Notes: generated from the sequence alone by a model not told the origin. DNA of 64,000 bases from DASVUS01 sp036388675 (GCA_036388675.1 DASVRI010000030.1:62001-126000); one strand, 5' to 3'. Numbered from the stretch's first letter, positions 7,244 to 16,205 are shown. Program-made: numbers and translations.

Positions 7244-8845
7244 CTACTGAAGCCGGCGCAAACGACCATTGGCAGAATGTTCTTGCGGCTCTTGAAGTTG
7301 CAGCATTGCACGCGGCAGCGCCTCCGCAATATCGCCCGCGATGAGACCGTTGCCTTTTGTCGAGTACTCGATGTCGCCCGCCAGGCCGTGCAGGTAAACA
7401 CCCAACAAAGTAGCGCGTTCGGCGTCTTTAGTTTGCGCCAGCAGACCGGCGATGGTGCCGGTCAAAACGTCGCCGCTACCGCCGGTCGCCATGCCCGGGT
7501 TGCCCGTCAGGTTGAAGAAGGTTCGTCCATCGGGCAGCGCCACCACAGAACGCGCGCCTTTCAAGACCACAATCGCATTGAATTTCTGTGCGCAGGCCAG
7601 TGCGACACCAAGACGGTCGTTTTGCACATCGGCCACGCTCATTTGCATCAGTTCGCCCATTTCGCCGGGATGCGGCGTGAGAATTGTTGCCGCTTGGCGC
7701 GCCTTTACTGGAGATTCAATCGCGCGCAATGCGTACAGCGCATCGGCATCGACCACGACCGGCAATGGCGTTTCGGTAATCACGAGTCGTGCGAAATCGA
7801 GCGCGCCCGGCGAACGCGACAATCCCGGCCCGATAGCCAGAACATTCGCACCTTTCGAGTACTCAAGAACCGCATCGGCAGCCGACGGAAGCAAGCGGCC
7901 TTCATCGTCGCAGACTAGCGGATGCGAAGTCGCTTCGGAAAAAGCACTGGCGAACATCGGTAGCACTTTGTCGGGCAGGCAGGTGATGCAAAGTCCTGCG
8001 CCAATACGCAGCGCCGCTTTTGAGGCCAACGTGGGGGCGCCGCTCATGCCATAACTGCCACCGCAAATCACGACACGCCCGGCATCGCCTTTGTGGGCAT
8101 CGAGTGAGCGATATGGCGCAAGACCGCGCGCTTTTCCTCTTGTGATGCACTCGCCGCCAGTTTCCGTTTTCCACATCTGAGATTGGGAAGTGCCAATGTC
8201 GCCGACCCATATCTCACCGCAGTGCTCAACTCCTTCGCGCAGGAACATACCGCATTTTGGTGCTGCGAAAGTGATTGTGTAATCCGCTTTGACCGTGTCG
8301 GGTGCGGCCTCACCAGTGTCACTATTAAGACCTGTGGGGATATCGACTGCAACAATGGGGCGGCAACTCTCATTGATGAGATGTAACCCCTTGAGTACTC
8401 GCAAATCTTTCAGTTCACCGCTAAATCCAGTGCCCAGCATGGCGTCGATCACAATGTCCGGTTGCAATTTATTAACTTCAATCTCGGCCCACTGTGCCAA
8501 ACCTCTTACAGGCTCATCGGTGATTTCAGTGCCGGTGCCTGTATGCTCAAGAATTTGGTAATTGATGAGAGCGTCGCCTTTGATAGCAGCCGTATCCGCC
8601 GGTACAAGCACGATGGCATGGGCATAGTGCTTCAAATGCCGTGCGATTGCGAAACCATCACCGCCATTGTTGCCTTTGCCGCACAGAATTAGAATGCGCT
8701 TACCCTTAAGTGGTGCAAATTTCATCTCCAGAAATTCAACCACACGCAAGGCAGCGTTTTCCATCAGCACGATAGATGGAATCGAGTACTCGTCCGTGGC
8801 GGCCCGGTCGAAGTCGCGCATTTGTTGAGCGGTAAAGACTTTCAT
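7244..8845 (-). CDS. nnr: Bifunctional NAD(P)HX epimerase / ADP-dependent NAD(P)HX dehydratase
   Basis: 533 residues, the usual length for the fused enzyme. The N-terminal YjeF_N domain (about 1-215) has ILCGKGNNGGDGFAIARHL and VIDAMLGTGFSG; the C-terminal ribokinase-like domain (about 235-520) has ILTPHPGEMGEL and ATGGSGDVLTGTIAGLLAQ. It repairs hydrated NADH and NADPH: the epimerase interconverts R and S forms and the dehydratase restores NAD(P)H using ADP. Four GAGTACTC sites lie inside (7362, 7857, 8393, 8784), read as EYS three times and RVL once. Confidence 0.95.
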   Translation of the reverse strand: MKVFTAQQMRDFDRAATDEYSIPSIVLMENAALRVVEFLEMKFAPLKGKRILILCGKGNNGGDGFAIARHLKHYAHAIVLVPADTAAIKGDALINYQILEHTGTGTEITDEPVRGLAQWAEIEVNKLQPDIVIDAMLGTGFSGELKDLRVLKGLHLINESCRPIVAVDIPTGLNSDTGEAAPDTVKADYTITFAAPKCGMFLREGVEHCGEIWVGDIGTSQSQMWKTETGGECITRGKARGLAPYRSLDAHKGDAGRVVICGGSYGMSGAPTLASKAALRIGAGLCITCLPDKVLPMFASAFSEATSHPLVCDDEGRLLPSAADAVLEYSKGANVLAIGPGLSRSPGALDFARLVITETPLPVVVDADALYALRAIESPVKARQAATILTPHPGEMGELMQMSVADVQNDRLGVALACAQKFNAIVVLKGARSVVALPDGRTFFNLTGNPGMATGGSGDVLTGTIAGLLAQTKDAERATLLGVYLHGLAGDIEYSTKGNGLIAGDIAEALPRAMLQLQEPQEHSANGRLRRLQ

Positions 8846-8856
8846 GGTGTAAATAA

Positions 8857-8986
8857 AGACTCTTGCATAAGTGCGCTTCTACACAACCGCAACTGTGCGG
8901 GAGCGGACTGCTGAAGCGAATCAGCCCGCTTCCTCACGGGCGCGGTTGGGAAAAACAGCCGTCGCCAGGACTTATGCAAGAGGTCT
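8857..8986. mobile_element. MITE-like element, copy 1
   Basis: A 130-bp non-coding block bounded by inverted termini AGACTCTTGCATAAGT (8857-8872) and ACTTATGCAAGAGGTCT (8970-8986). The interior (CGCTTCT, CAACCGC, GCTGAAGCGAATCAGCCCGC, CACGGGCGCGGTTGGG, ACAGCCGTCGCCA) matches, in inverted orientation, the block at 60730-60876. It has no coding capacity, so it is presumably mobilised by a transposase encoded elsewhere. Confidence 0.75.
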
Positions 8987-9069
8987 AAAGTCGAAAGGGC
9001 ACGAGACAGCGTGTTCGGACATATTTCTCTGATTGCCCCCTTACTTGAGCGCTCAACAATAGTGCGGCG

Positions 9070-10083
9070 CTACTTGATGCCAATGACCATCGAATCGGGG
9101 CCGACTAAATGTTCCACGCGCGTTTGCGAGAATCCGGCGGAGCGCATCCATTCACAGCAATCGGCGCCGGTGTAATCGAAGCCGCCGGGCGTTTCGATCA
9201 ACATATTCAGGCTCATCAGCAAACCGAAAGCGTTTTTCTTTCGTTCGTCATCAATGAGGGCTTCATAAATGATCAGCGCGCCGCCGTCGGGAAGCGCGTC
9301 ATAGGCTTTGCCGAGCAGCATCTGTTTTTGTTCGAGATTCCAGTCGTGCAGAATGTGGCCCATCACCAAAACATCAGCTTGCGGCAGCGGCTCGTTGAAA
9401 AAGTCGCCACCGTGGAAATGCAGCCGATCCTGTAGATTCTGCGCCGCGACATACTTTTCGAAGACCGGACGCACCGGCGTTAAATCGAAACCGCCGCCTG
9501 AAAGATGCTTGTGCGCCTGCGCAACCTGAACCGGCACAACGCCCTGAGCGCAACCGATGTCGATGAAAGTTTTGTATTCGCTCCATGGAAAATTTTGCGC
9601 CAGAGCTTGCGCTGCGCCCAGGCTGATGCCGGTCATCGCGCCGAGAAAACCTTCCAAACGTTCGGTGTTTGCATACAGCGCGTCAAACGGATTGCCGCCG
9701 CTCTTCGCTTCGTTTTGTGGATTGCCGGTGCGTAACGCTTCGGTCAGCGAACCCCAGAAACCGTAAAGGCGCGCATTGGCCATTTCCAACATTCCGCCCA
9801 CATACGAAGGCTTGGCGCGGTCGAGGAATAAGTCGGTTTCCGGCGCGTTGCTGTACATTCCGTCGGCGTCACGCTGCAAAAATTTCAAAGCGACCAGCGC
9901 ATCCAGAAAATCGCGGGTGCCACGCGGATGCAGGCCCAACCTCTCATTCAACGCGTTTGCGTCCAACGGCCCGTTCGTCAACTCAGTAAAAAGGCCGAGT
10001 TCAATCGCGCTGAGCAACGTTTTCGAGGCCCAGAAACCCAGACCGATTTGCATTATGGAATCAGGCGTGATGTTGGAATTCAT
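9070..10083 (-). CDS. Plant-type / polyketide-type O-methyltransferase (methyltransf_2 family)
   Basis: 337 residues, standard length for the family. The N-terminal winged-helix dimerisation domain (about 10-100) contains GLGFWASKTLLSAIELGLFT and GLHPRGTRDFLDALVAL; the SAM domain has FIDIGCAQGVVPVQVAQAH, RLHFHGGDFFNEPLP and VLVMGHILHDWN, where the His in HILHDWN matches the catalytic base position of caffeate/acetylserotonin-type enzymes. Substrate unknown; relatives methylate aromatic hydroxyls of secondary metabolites. No biosynthetic cluster is visible nearby. No GAGTACTC inside. Confidence 0.85.
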   Translation of the reverse strand: MNSNITPDSIMQIGLGFWASKTLLSAIELGLFTELTNGPLDANALNERLGLHPRGTRDFLDALVALKFLQRDADGMYSNAPETDLFLDRAKPSYVGGMLEMANARLYGFWGSLTEALRTGNPQNEAKSGGNPFDALYANTERLEGFLGAMTGISLGAAQALAQNFPWSEYKTFIDIGCAQGVVPVQVAQAHKHLSGGGFDLTPVRPVFEKYVAAQNLQDRLHFHGGDFFNEPLPQADVLVMGHILHDWNLEQKQMLLGKAYDALPDGGALIIYEALIDDERKKNAFGLLMSLNMLIETPGGFDYTGADCCEWMRSAGFSQTRVEHLVGPDSMVIGIK

Positions 10084-10125
10084 CGAACGAAGTCTCCCGT
10101 AAGTGGAATGATTGCCGCGTTCAGT

Positions 10126-11124
10126 TTATGAGTACTCGCGGAATAATTGCGTCGCGGCCTGCACGATGTCTTGTGCATCGGGCAGGGCGGCTTTCTCCAA
10201 TGTATCGGCGCAGGGCACGGGCGCGTCGGCTCCTGCTACGCGGCGCGGCTTGGCCTGCAAAAAGTCGAAGCATTCTTCCACCACGCGCGCCATGATTTCG
10301 GCGGAAACGCCGCCGGTCTTGCAATCTTCGCACACGATGAGGGCGCGTCCGGTTTTCTCGACGCTGGCCGCCACAGTATCCATATCGAGCGGCGCCAATG
10401 TGCGCAAGTCGACAACATCGCAAGTGATGCCGCTTTGTGCCAGCGCGTCGGCGGCTTTTTCGGCTTCAATCGTCATGCGCGAGTAGGCAATAAGCGTCAG
10501 GTGCTCGCCTTCGCGCGTCACTTTTGCTTCGCCGATGGGAACCGTGTAGTCGCCGCCTTCTTCCGCGTACTCGGGAACTTCGCCTTTGACGCCATAAAGC
10601 AATTTGCTTTCAACAAACAGCACCGGATTGTCGTCGCGGATGGCGCTTTTGAGCAAACCTTTGGCGTCATAGGCCGTAGCGGGCGCCACGACTTTCAAGC
10701 CCGGAACGTGCATGAACCACGCTTCGAGACTTTGCGAATGCGTTGGGCCGTAGCAGCGTCCTCCACCGGCGGGCGTGCGAAAGACGACCGGAACGCGACA
10801 CTGGCCGCCATACATATAGTGAAACTTGGCGGCGTGATTAACAATTTGATCCATCGCCAGCGTGATGAAATCCTGGAACATGATGTCCACGACCGGCCTC
10901 ATGCCGACAATTGCGGCGCCGACACCGACGCCGCAAATCGTATTCTCGCTGATGGGCGTATTGCGCACGCGCTCTCGTCCGAATTTCTCGACGAGCCCCT
11001 GCGTTACTTTGAAAGCGCCGCCGTATTCGGCGATGTCTTCGCCGAGAATGAACACGTTCGGATCGCGCTCCATTTCTTCAGCCATCGCTTCGCGCAGCGC
11101 CCAGGAATAATAAATCTCGCGCAT
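10126..11124 (-). CDS. pdhB: Pyruvate/2-oxoacid dehydrogenase E1 component, beta subunit
   Basis: 332 residues, full length. Transketolase-like pyrimidine-binding domain with FILGEDIAEYGGAFKVTQGL, NTPISENTICGVGVGAA, RTPAGGGRCYGPTHSQS and C-terminal VVDLRTLAPLDMDT. E1 beta pairs with an alpha subunit that binds the other half of thiamine diphosphate and decarboxylates pyruvate for the lipoyl-E2. Here no E1 alpha, E2 or E3 gene lies on either side, which is unusual because these normally form an operon. Whether the preferred substrate is pyruvate, acetoin or a branched-chain oxoacid is not decided by this subunit. A GAGTACTC site encodes its last residues. Confidence 0.9.
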   Translation of the reverse strand: MREIYYSWALREAMAEEMERDPNVFILGEDIAEYGGAFKVTQGLVEKFGRERVRNTPISENTICGVGVGAAIVGMRPVVDIMFQDFITLAMDQIVNHAAKFHYMYGGQCRVPVVFRTPAGGGRCYGPTHSQSLEAWFMHVPGLKVVAPATAYDAKGLLKSAIRDDNPVLFVESKLLYGVKGEVPEYAEEGGDYTVPIGEAKVTREGEHLTLIAYSRMTIEAEKAADALAQSGITCDVVDLRTLAPLDMDTVAASVEKTGRALIVCEDCKTGGVSAEIMARVVEECFDFLQAKPRRVAGADAPVPCADTLEKAALPDAQDIVQAATQLFREYS

Positions 11125-11163
11125 AGTGAGTACTCGTCTTTCGTGTCAGGTATTTTAATCGAC

Positions 11164-11197
11164 CATGACTTTGGGAGCCATGGCTTTGGGAGCCATG
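11164..11197. repeat. 15-bp tandem repeat upstream of pdhB
   Basis: CATGACTTTGGGAGC and CATGGCTTTGGGAGC are adjacent at 11164-11193, followed by another CATG, in the leader region between pdhB (minus) and the zinc-ribbon gene (plus). Function unknown. Confidence 0.6.
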
Positions 11198-11287
11198 CCG
11201 TTTAGAGCGAAGCGCGCCCGCTGAGTTGTGACTGTGGACATGGAGCAATATATTTCATGGTGTGGTCACAACCGTAACGCGGTGCGT

Positions 11288-11293
11288 TATAAT
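11288..11293 (+). promoter_or_regulatory. Candidate -10 box for zinc-ribbon gene
   Basis: A perfect TATAAT lies 35 bases upstream of the ATG at 11328. The matching -35 is weak (TGGTCA about 22 bases upstream), so this is a moderate prediction. Confidence 0.35.
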
Positions 11294-11327
11294 GGGGCTG
11301 CCCTAAATCAACTTTTTGGAGACGTTC

Positions 11328-12527
11328 ATGCGCTGCCCTCACTGCGGAGCCGGCAATCCACGGGAAAACCGCTTCTGCCTCAAGTGTTCCAAATCGCTCT
11401 CAACCGAAAGTTCGATCAACTCCGGCGCCGACAGTTCGGCGTTTAGCAGTGCGCCATCTCAAACGCTGCCCTCGCAGAATGCGTCGGCCCCGTCCAGTGT
11501 GCAGAGTGCTCCTATTCCCGCTTCCGGTGTTCCCGCTTCCGGTGTTCCCGGTGCGGTTACGGGCACGCAGAATACCTCAGCTATGCAAAGCGGTTCGGGG
11601 GCGATGCCACAGACAACTGTAGCGAGCAGCACGCTTTATAAGCCCAGCGGCCTGTTTGGTGCGAATGCGCCGGTTATGATGCTTGTGGCCACGTTGCTGG
11701 GCGCACCGCTCATCGGGCTTCTGTATTCGTTCATCTCGCAGTACATGAACCTGTTGTTGTTTTCGCAACTGATCGTTGGAGCCATGCTGGGCGGCTTGCT
11801 GGCACTGGCCATCAAGACGGGTAAATGTCGCAACGCGCGCATGGCCATCGCCTGCGGTGTCGTCGGAGGGCTGTTGCTTTTCTCGACCTATCTTTTCACC
11901 AACAGCCTGCGGGCGCGCAAGGAATATATCGAATTTGGCAGTCATCTCATAGCGGCGTCCAACGTCACCGATCGTTCCGGCAAACCACTGCGCATGAGTG
12001 CTGAACAAGCGCGCGCAACGTTGAACCGGCGCGTGACGCCGCTACGTTTTTTCCCCACTTACTTGCGCATGAACGCCGAATCCGGCGTGACGCTGCGCGG
12101 TAGCCGTTCATCCTCTTCTACGGGTGGCATTACGGTGCAGGGCCCCTGGTATTGGGTGCTGCTGGCTGCCGAATTAGGCTTGGTCATGCTCACTGCCTCC
12201 GCAATTGCGCAATCATCTTCGACCGCACGCTTTTGCGAGCGCTGTGACGAGTGGTGGAAAACATCAACTGTACACAAGACGCATCCCGACTTGGGCGAAC
12301 AACTGGTGGCCAGGGCACAGGCGGGCGACTGGCAGGGGTTGCGCGCCGTTGTGTCGGATAAGAAGACCAACGAAAAGAATTTCTGCCATGTTGCCTTGTC
12401 GCGTTGCCCTAAATGCTCGGATGGCACAATCGCGATCAACTCGACAGTGAACGGAACCCCGAAGACGCTGCTCCAGGCACCAGTCGATGCTCAGGGAGCC
12501 GCCATGCTGGCGGCCAAAAGCGCATGA
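11328..12527 (+). CDS. Zinc-ribbon membrane protein of unknown function
   Basis: 399 residues from the ATG at 11328 with TTGGAGA upstream. The N-terminus is a zinc ribbon, MRCPHCGAGNPRENRFCLKC (two CxxC pairs), followed by a Ser/Gly/Ala-rich linker in which ASGVP is tandemly repeated. Hydrophobic segments lie near 120-145, 150-170, 180-200 and 270-290, so it is an integral membrane protein. A second set of Cys pairs, RFCERCDEWW and SRCPKCSD, occurs after the last helix. The role is unknown; the layout resembles membrane proteins with cytoplasmic zinc-ribbon tips. It may form an operon with the glycosidase-like gene 48 bases downstream. Confidence 0.75.
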   Translation: MRCPHCGAGNPRENRFCLKCSKSLSTESSINSGADSSAFSSAPSQTLPSQNASAPSSVQSAPIPASGVPASGVPGAVTGTQNTSAMQSGSGAMPQTTVASSTLYKPSGLFGANAPVMMLVATLLGAPLIGLLYSFISQYMNLLLFSQLIVGAMLGGLLALAIKTGKCRNARMAIACGVVGGLLLFSTYLFTNSLRARKEYIEFGSHLIAASNVTDRSGKPLRMSAEQARATLNRRVTPLRFFPTYLRMNAESGVTLRGSRSSSSTGGITVQGPWYWVLLAAELGLVMLTASAIAQSSSTARFCERCDEWWKTSTVHKTHPDLGEQLVARAQAGDWQGLRAVVSDKKTNEKNFCHVALSRCPKCSDGTIAINSTVNGTPKTLLQAPVDAQGAAMLAAKSA

Positions 12528-12575
12528 ATCTTCGGTTCGTATTTCGGGCCAGGTAAAGTCATAGCGGAAAAACAG

Positions 12576-14297
12576 ATGAAGATACTACACAGACGAGTAC
12601 TCGTGTTGATCGGAGCGCTTTTCCAGTGCGTTTCCCCGCTCCGGGCGCAGGAAGTAGGAGAAGCGGCGAAGCCGCAGTTCACACGTCGCTGGGTTTATCT
12701 CGCTCCTAACCTTCAAGTGGACGAGCAGTTGCAAAAAGTGCAGGCAATCATGCGCCGCGCCAAAGCCGCCGGCTACAACGGCGTCGTGCTGGCCGACTTC
12801 AAACTCAGCGTACTTCATATCGTGCCGCCGCATTATTTCAAAAATCTGGCGGCCTTCAAGCAGACTGCTCAGGAGTTGGGCTTGCAGATTTTTCCGGCGG
12901 TGTGCCCTGTGGGTTATTCCAACGGCTTGCTGGCGCATGACCCGAACCTTGCCGAAGGTCTGCCGGTGCGCGATGCGCCCTTTGTGGTGCGCGAGGGCTT
13001 GGCCAATGTTGAAGCGGATGCGAGTACTCGATTGCAAAACGCCGATTTCGAGGCAGCGCAGAACAACAAGTTTTCGGGCTTTGATTTTCAAGACGCCATC
13101 GGCACAGGCAGCTTTGTTGACCACGCAGTGTTTCACAGTGGCCACGCTTCGGTGCGCTTTGAAAATATCGGCGTTGCCAATGCGCCAGGCGGCAATGGGC
13201 GCGTGATGCAGACAGTCAAGGTGGCGCCATGGCGGCAATATCATCTGTCGGTCTGGCTCAAGACCGAGAACTTCGAAAGACCCGGCTCGGTACGCGCGCA
13301 GGTGCTTTCGGTTGAGGGCCAACCACTTTATTTCCCAGAATGGAGCGTGAAACGCACACAGGAGTGGACACAATATCACGCCACGTTCAACAGCCTGGGT
13401 AACGACAAGGTGCGCATTTACTTTGGCGTGTGGGGCGCAGGCAACGGCACGCTGTGGTGGGATGACGCCGATCTGGAAGATGCGGGGCTGAACAATTTGT
13501 TGCGTCGCGCCGGTTGTCCCCTCGTGGTCAAAAGCGAAGACGGTGTTGAATACCGCGAAGGCCGCGACTTTGAGCCGGTGCGCGATCCTCTTATGGGCAA
13601 TGTGCCGTGGCCCGGTGCCTATGAATATTTCCATCAACCGCCGGCCTTGAAGTTGACGTCCACTTCACGCATTAGCGAGGGACAGAGGCTGCGTGTCAGT
13701 TATTATCACGCGATGCTGATTCATGGTGAGCAGGTGCCCTGCTGCCTGAGCGACCCGCAAACCTTCGACATCATGAAGCGGCAAATCGAAGAAGTGCAAA
13801 AACTGTTGCAACCCGCCGGCTTCCTGATGAGCCACGATGAAATTCGTGTCGCCAACTGGTGTGAGACGTGTCGCGCCCGCAACATGACGCCGGGGCAACT
13901 GCTGGCCGATAACGCGAAGCGTTGCATCGCAATGATTCGCACAGCCAATCCACGGGCGGAGATCTGGACGTGGTCGGATATGTTTGATCCGCATCACAAC
14001 GCGGTCGATAACTACTACCTGGTCAACGGCTCACTGGCCGGTTCATGGGAAGGTGTGCCCGCAGATGTCGGCATCGCAAACTGGAATTTCGAGCAGCGCG
14101 ATAAGAGCCTGCATTGGTTTGAAGGTCGCGGCCACCAACAGCTTATCGCCGGTTACTACGACGGTGCGCCCGAAGACATCAAGTCGTGGGTGCTAGCCGC
14201 CCAAGGCGTTCGTAAAGTGGATGGCATCATGTACACCACATGGCAAAACCGCTACGACGATTTAGAAGCGTTTGCACGCAATGCGTGGGGCAAATAG
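12576..14297 (+). CDS. Secreted TIM-barrel glycosidase-like protein with inserted carbohydrate-binding domain
   Basis: 573 residues. The signal peptide is VLVLIGALFQCVSPLRAQ. The early segment RWVYLAPNLQVDEQLQKVQA, then GYNGVVLADFKLSVL, is typical of a barrel start. Residues about 150-310 look like a jelly-roll carbohydrate-binding module (LQNADFEA, WRQYHLSVWLKTENF, RIYFGVWGAGNGTLWWDDAD). The barrel resumes with FLMSHDEIRVANWCETC, AEIWTWSDMFDPHHN and GIMYTTWQNRYDDL. The DE in SHDEIRV and Asp/Trp-rich loops resemble family 20-like hydrolases, but I cannot assign a GH family. It likely acts on polysaccharide outside the cytoplasm. GAGTACTC sites at 12595 (codon 7-9) and 13022. Confidence 0.75.
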   Translation: MKILHRRVLVLIGALFQCVSPLRAQEVGEAAKPQFTRRWVYLAPNLQVDEQLQKVQAIMRRAKAAGYNGVVLADFKLSVLHIVPPHYFKNLAAFKQTAQELGLQIFPAVCPVGYSNGLLAHDPNLAEGLPVRDAPFVVREGLANVEADASTRLQNADFEAAQNNKFSGFDFQDAIGTGSFVDHAVFHSGHASVRFENIGVANAPGGNGRVMQTVKVAPWRQYHLSVWLKTENFERPGSVRAQVLSVEGQPLYFPEWSVKRTQEWTQYHATFNSLGNDKVRIYFGVWGAGNGTLWWDDADLEDAGLNNLLRRAGCPLVVKSEDGVEYREGRDFEPVRDPLMGNVPWPGAYEYFHQPPALKLTSTSRISEGQRLRVSYYHAMLIHGEQVPCCLSDPQTFDIMKRQIEEVQKLLQPAGFLMSHDEIRVANWCETCRARNMTPGQLLADNAKRCIAMIRTANPRAEIWTWSDMFDPHHNAVDNYYLVNGSLAGSWEGVPADVGIANWNFEQRDKSLHWFEGRGHQQLIAGYYDGAPEDIKSWVLAAQGVRKVDGIMYTTWQNRYDDLEAFARNAWGK

Positions 14298-14343
14298 ACA
14301 TATCGAGTTGAGGCGCAGCGCGCTGCGCCCCAACTTCAAATCT

Positions 14344-15768
14344 TCACACATCGCCCGGCTCATCGGCCATGCGCACGATGCGTGGCTCGAACTTGCCGAC
14401 AATGCTAACCAACTCATCCTGCGCGCGAATCACTGATTCGATGTCCTTGTAGGCTTGCGGCGATTCGTCCAGCCCGCCGCCCAGCAAAGTCACGCCGCGT
14501 TGCTGCAAATAGCGGTCGCGTTCGGTTTTGGTGATCGCCTGCATGGCGGCGCGACGGCCCATCTTGCGACCGGCGCCGTGCGACGCCGAGTTAATGGACT
14601 GCGCCACGCCTTTGCCGCGCACTACGTAACCGGGGTCGCCCATCGAGCCGGGAATCACGCCCAGCACGCCTTCGCCCGCCGGTGTAGCTCCCTTGCGATG
14701 CACAATCGCTTCGCTGCCGTTTTGCAAGGTTTCGCGCCACGCGAAGTTGTGGTGGTTCTCCACGTGCGCAACCTCTTTCAAACCCGCGGCCTGGGCCACA
14801 CGATGATGAATCACGGCGTGGTTGGCGCTGGCGAAACGGCCCGCCAGTTCCATTGAAATCCAGTATTCCTGCCCGGCCTCGCTTTCCATCGGCAGCCACG
14901 CCAGATGGCGCACCACGTTATCAAGTCGCGGATGCAAGTCGCGCGCGATTTTCGAGTACTCGTTAGCGATCTTGAAACCCACGCCGCGCGAACCGCTGTG
15001 CGACAGCAACGCCAGATACTGACCGGCTTTCAGACCGAGGTCAGCCGAATCTTCTTCCAGCGTAAAGGCGCCCCACTCCACGAAATGGTTGCCCGTGCCG
15101 CTGGTGCCCAACTGCTCTTGCGCTTTGCTTTGCAGGCTTTTCAAGAACCGCGTCGCTTTCCACGCCGTGTCGTCCAGCACCTCGTGTTGCGAACGCTCGC
15201 GTCCACTCCACTTGGCACCGGCGCCGAACTTGGTTTGCTCCAGCAAAGCCTTTTCAAACTTCGCTTTGTGTTGCCCCAGAACCTGCGGCGACGCCTCATA
15301 CAGCGAAAGGCGCATACGGCACGCAATGTCCACGCCCACAGCGTAGGGAATGACAGCGTCTTGCGTGGCGAGTACTCCACCGATGGGCAAACCGTAACCG
15401 ACATGCGCATCCGGCATCAGAGCGCCCGCAACGGAAATCGGCAAGCGCATGGCATGGTTCATCTGGTCGACGGCACCAGCGTCGATGCCTTCAGCACCCC
15501 AGGTTTGAAATGCAAGCGGCGCTTCGTGCAGCTTATCGTCGATGCGCGAAACATCGACCGTCTGGCGGCGCAACAACTCGCGTGCCAGGTCGCCCATTAG
15601 CGGGTCGGCCAGGAAGTCGCTCGGCTCCACGCGCACCGCGTCGAGGCGGGTTAAAACCGCGTCGCGTTCCAGCCCCTCGCTTTCCAGCGTCGCGGCGGCG
15701 GCCTTGGCCAGGCCGATAACCTTGCCTTCCGGCCAGCCGTTGATTTTGAGAATCTTTCCGGTAATCAT
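14344..15768 (-). CDS. rtcB: RtcB-family RNA ligase
   Basis: 474 residues from the ATG at 15768-15766, with GGGAG at good spacing. Joins 2',3'-cyclic phosphate and 5'-OH RNA ends using GTP and Mn. Signatures in order: MPDAHVGYGLPIGGV, AVGVDIACRMRL (metal-binding Cys), LGTSGTGNHFVEWG, LLSHSGSRGVG, HHNFAWRE, GVIPGSMGDPGYVV and SASHGAGRKMGRRAA (the His that takes the guanylate). All key residues are present, so it should be active. No archease gene or RtcR-like regulator is adjacent. Confidence 0.95.
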   Translation of the reverse strand: MITGKILKINGWPEGKVIGLAKAAAATLESEGLERDAVLTRLDAVRVEPSDFLADPLMGDLARELLRRQTVDVSRIDDKLHEAPLAFQTWGAEGIDAGAVDQMNHAMRLPISVAGALMPDAHVGYGLPIGGVLATQDAVIPYAVGVDIACRMRLSLYEASPQVLGQHKAKFEKALLEQTKFGAGAKWSGRERSQHEVLDDTAWKATRFLKSLQSKAQEQLGTSGTGNHFVEWGAFTLEEDSADLGLKAGQYLALLSHSGSRGVGFKIANEYSKIARDLHPRLDNVVRHLAWLPMESEAGQEYWISMELAGRFASANHAVIHHRVAQAAGLKEVAHVENHHNFAWRETLQNGSEAIVHRKGATPAGEGVLGVIPGSMGDPGYVVRGKGVAQSINSASHGAGRKMGRRAAMQAITKTERDRYLQQRGVTLLGGGLDESPQAYKDIESVIRAQDELVSIVGKFEPRIVRMADEPGDV

Positions 15769-15828
15769 CAACTACTCCCTGAATACTCAGCCTGAGTACT
15801 CGTTTCTTGGTTGCAACAAAAACAAAAA

Positions 15829-15858
15829 GGCGCGGGTGTCATAAAGAACACCCGCGCC
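15829..15858 (-). terminator. Terminator of the small transcription unit
   Basis: Stem arms 15829-15839 and 15848-15858 (GGCGCGGGTGT and its complement), loop 8 bases. On the minus strand the stem is followed by a run of T (15822-15828) and more T beyond. It lies 26 bases after the stop of the 41-codon frame and 60 bases before rtcB, insulating the two. Confidence 0.85.
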
Positions 15859-15884
15859 GAGACATAGCAGCTTCTTGCTGTTTT

Positions 15885-16010
15885 TCAGGCTGTGCTTGGT
15901 GGCACAGCCATGCCGGGTCGGGGGTGCAAAAGCGATGGTCTGGGCACGAACAAATTCCGCGCCGGGAACTCGCTTTGGGTCGAATGATAGTTGGTGTGAA
16001 TTGTGAGCAT
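15885..16010 (-). CDS. Micro-ORF (41 residues) in its own promoter-terminator unit
   Basis: ATG at 16010-16008 with AGGAGG seven bases upstream, TGA at 15887-15885. Peptide begins MLTIHTNYHSTQSEFPARNL and continues with a Pro/Arg-rich tail ending PPSTA. There is no transmembrane helix and no family I recognise. The unit is complete: consensus promoter (16083-16111), about 65 bases of leader, Shine-Dalgarno, frame, then a terminator at 15829-15858. The transcript would be about 250 nt. It may be a small protein, a leader peptide, or a dual-function small RNA. Confidence 0.6.
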   Translation of the reverse strand: MLTIHTNYHSTQSEFPARNLFVPRPSLLHPRPGMAVPPSTA

Positions 16011-16082
16011 CGTTTTGCCTCCTGTCCCTTGAATGCGCGCTGCCACTCTGTTTACGTGATTCTTACGGAGTCGCGAATGTGA

Positions 16083-16111
16083 AATATAGCGGCGTCGAAA
16101 GAGCTTGTCAA
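16083..16111 (-). promoter_or_regulatory. Consensus sigma-70 promoter for the small unit
   Basis: On the minus strand TTGACA (16111-16106), a 17-base spacer and TATATT (16088-16083). This is the best minus-strand promoter match I saw. Predicted start near 16076, about 65 bases before the micro-ORF start. Confidence 0.75.
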
Positions 16112-16160
16112 CTGTAGAACGGAAAATTCACAACTTTCTTTCTGTGGATAATGCACTATT

Positions 16161-16186
16161 TTGATATTATCATTGAAGTATTCAAT
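16161..16186 (+). promoter_or_regulatory. Candidate operator upstream of the GntR/LacI regulator
   Basis: TTGATATTATC (16161-16171) followed by an imperfect inverted partner TATTCAA (16179-16185), 20 bases before the regulator's ATG. The same 11 bases occur upstream of the next gene (17440-17450), suggesting self-regulation plus control of the VIT gene. Confidence 0.45.
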
Positions 16187-16205
16187 AGGTCCTCCCAATC
16201 CGAAA

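Noticed and set aside
10147..11205. 352-codon frame antisense to pdhB
   Set aside because: pdhB motifs are unambiguous; the antisense product is low in structure and His-rich as expected from reverse reading.
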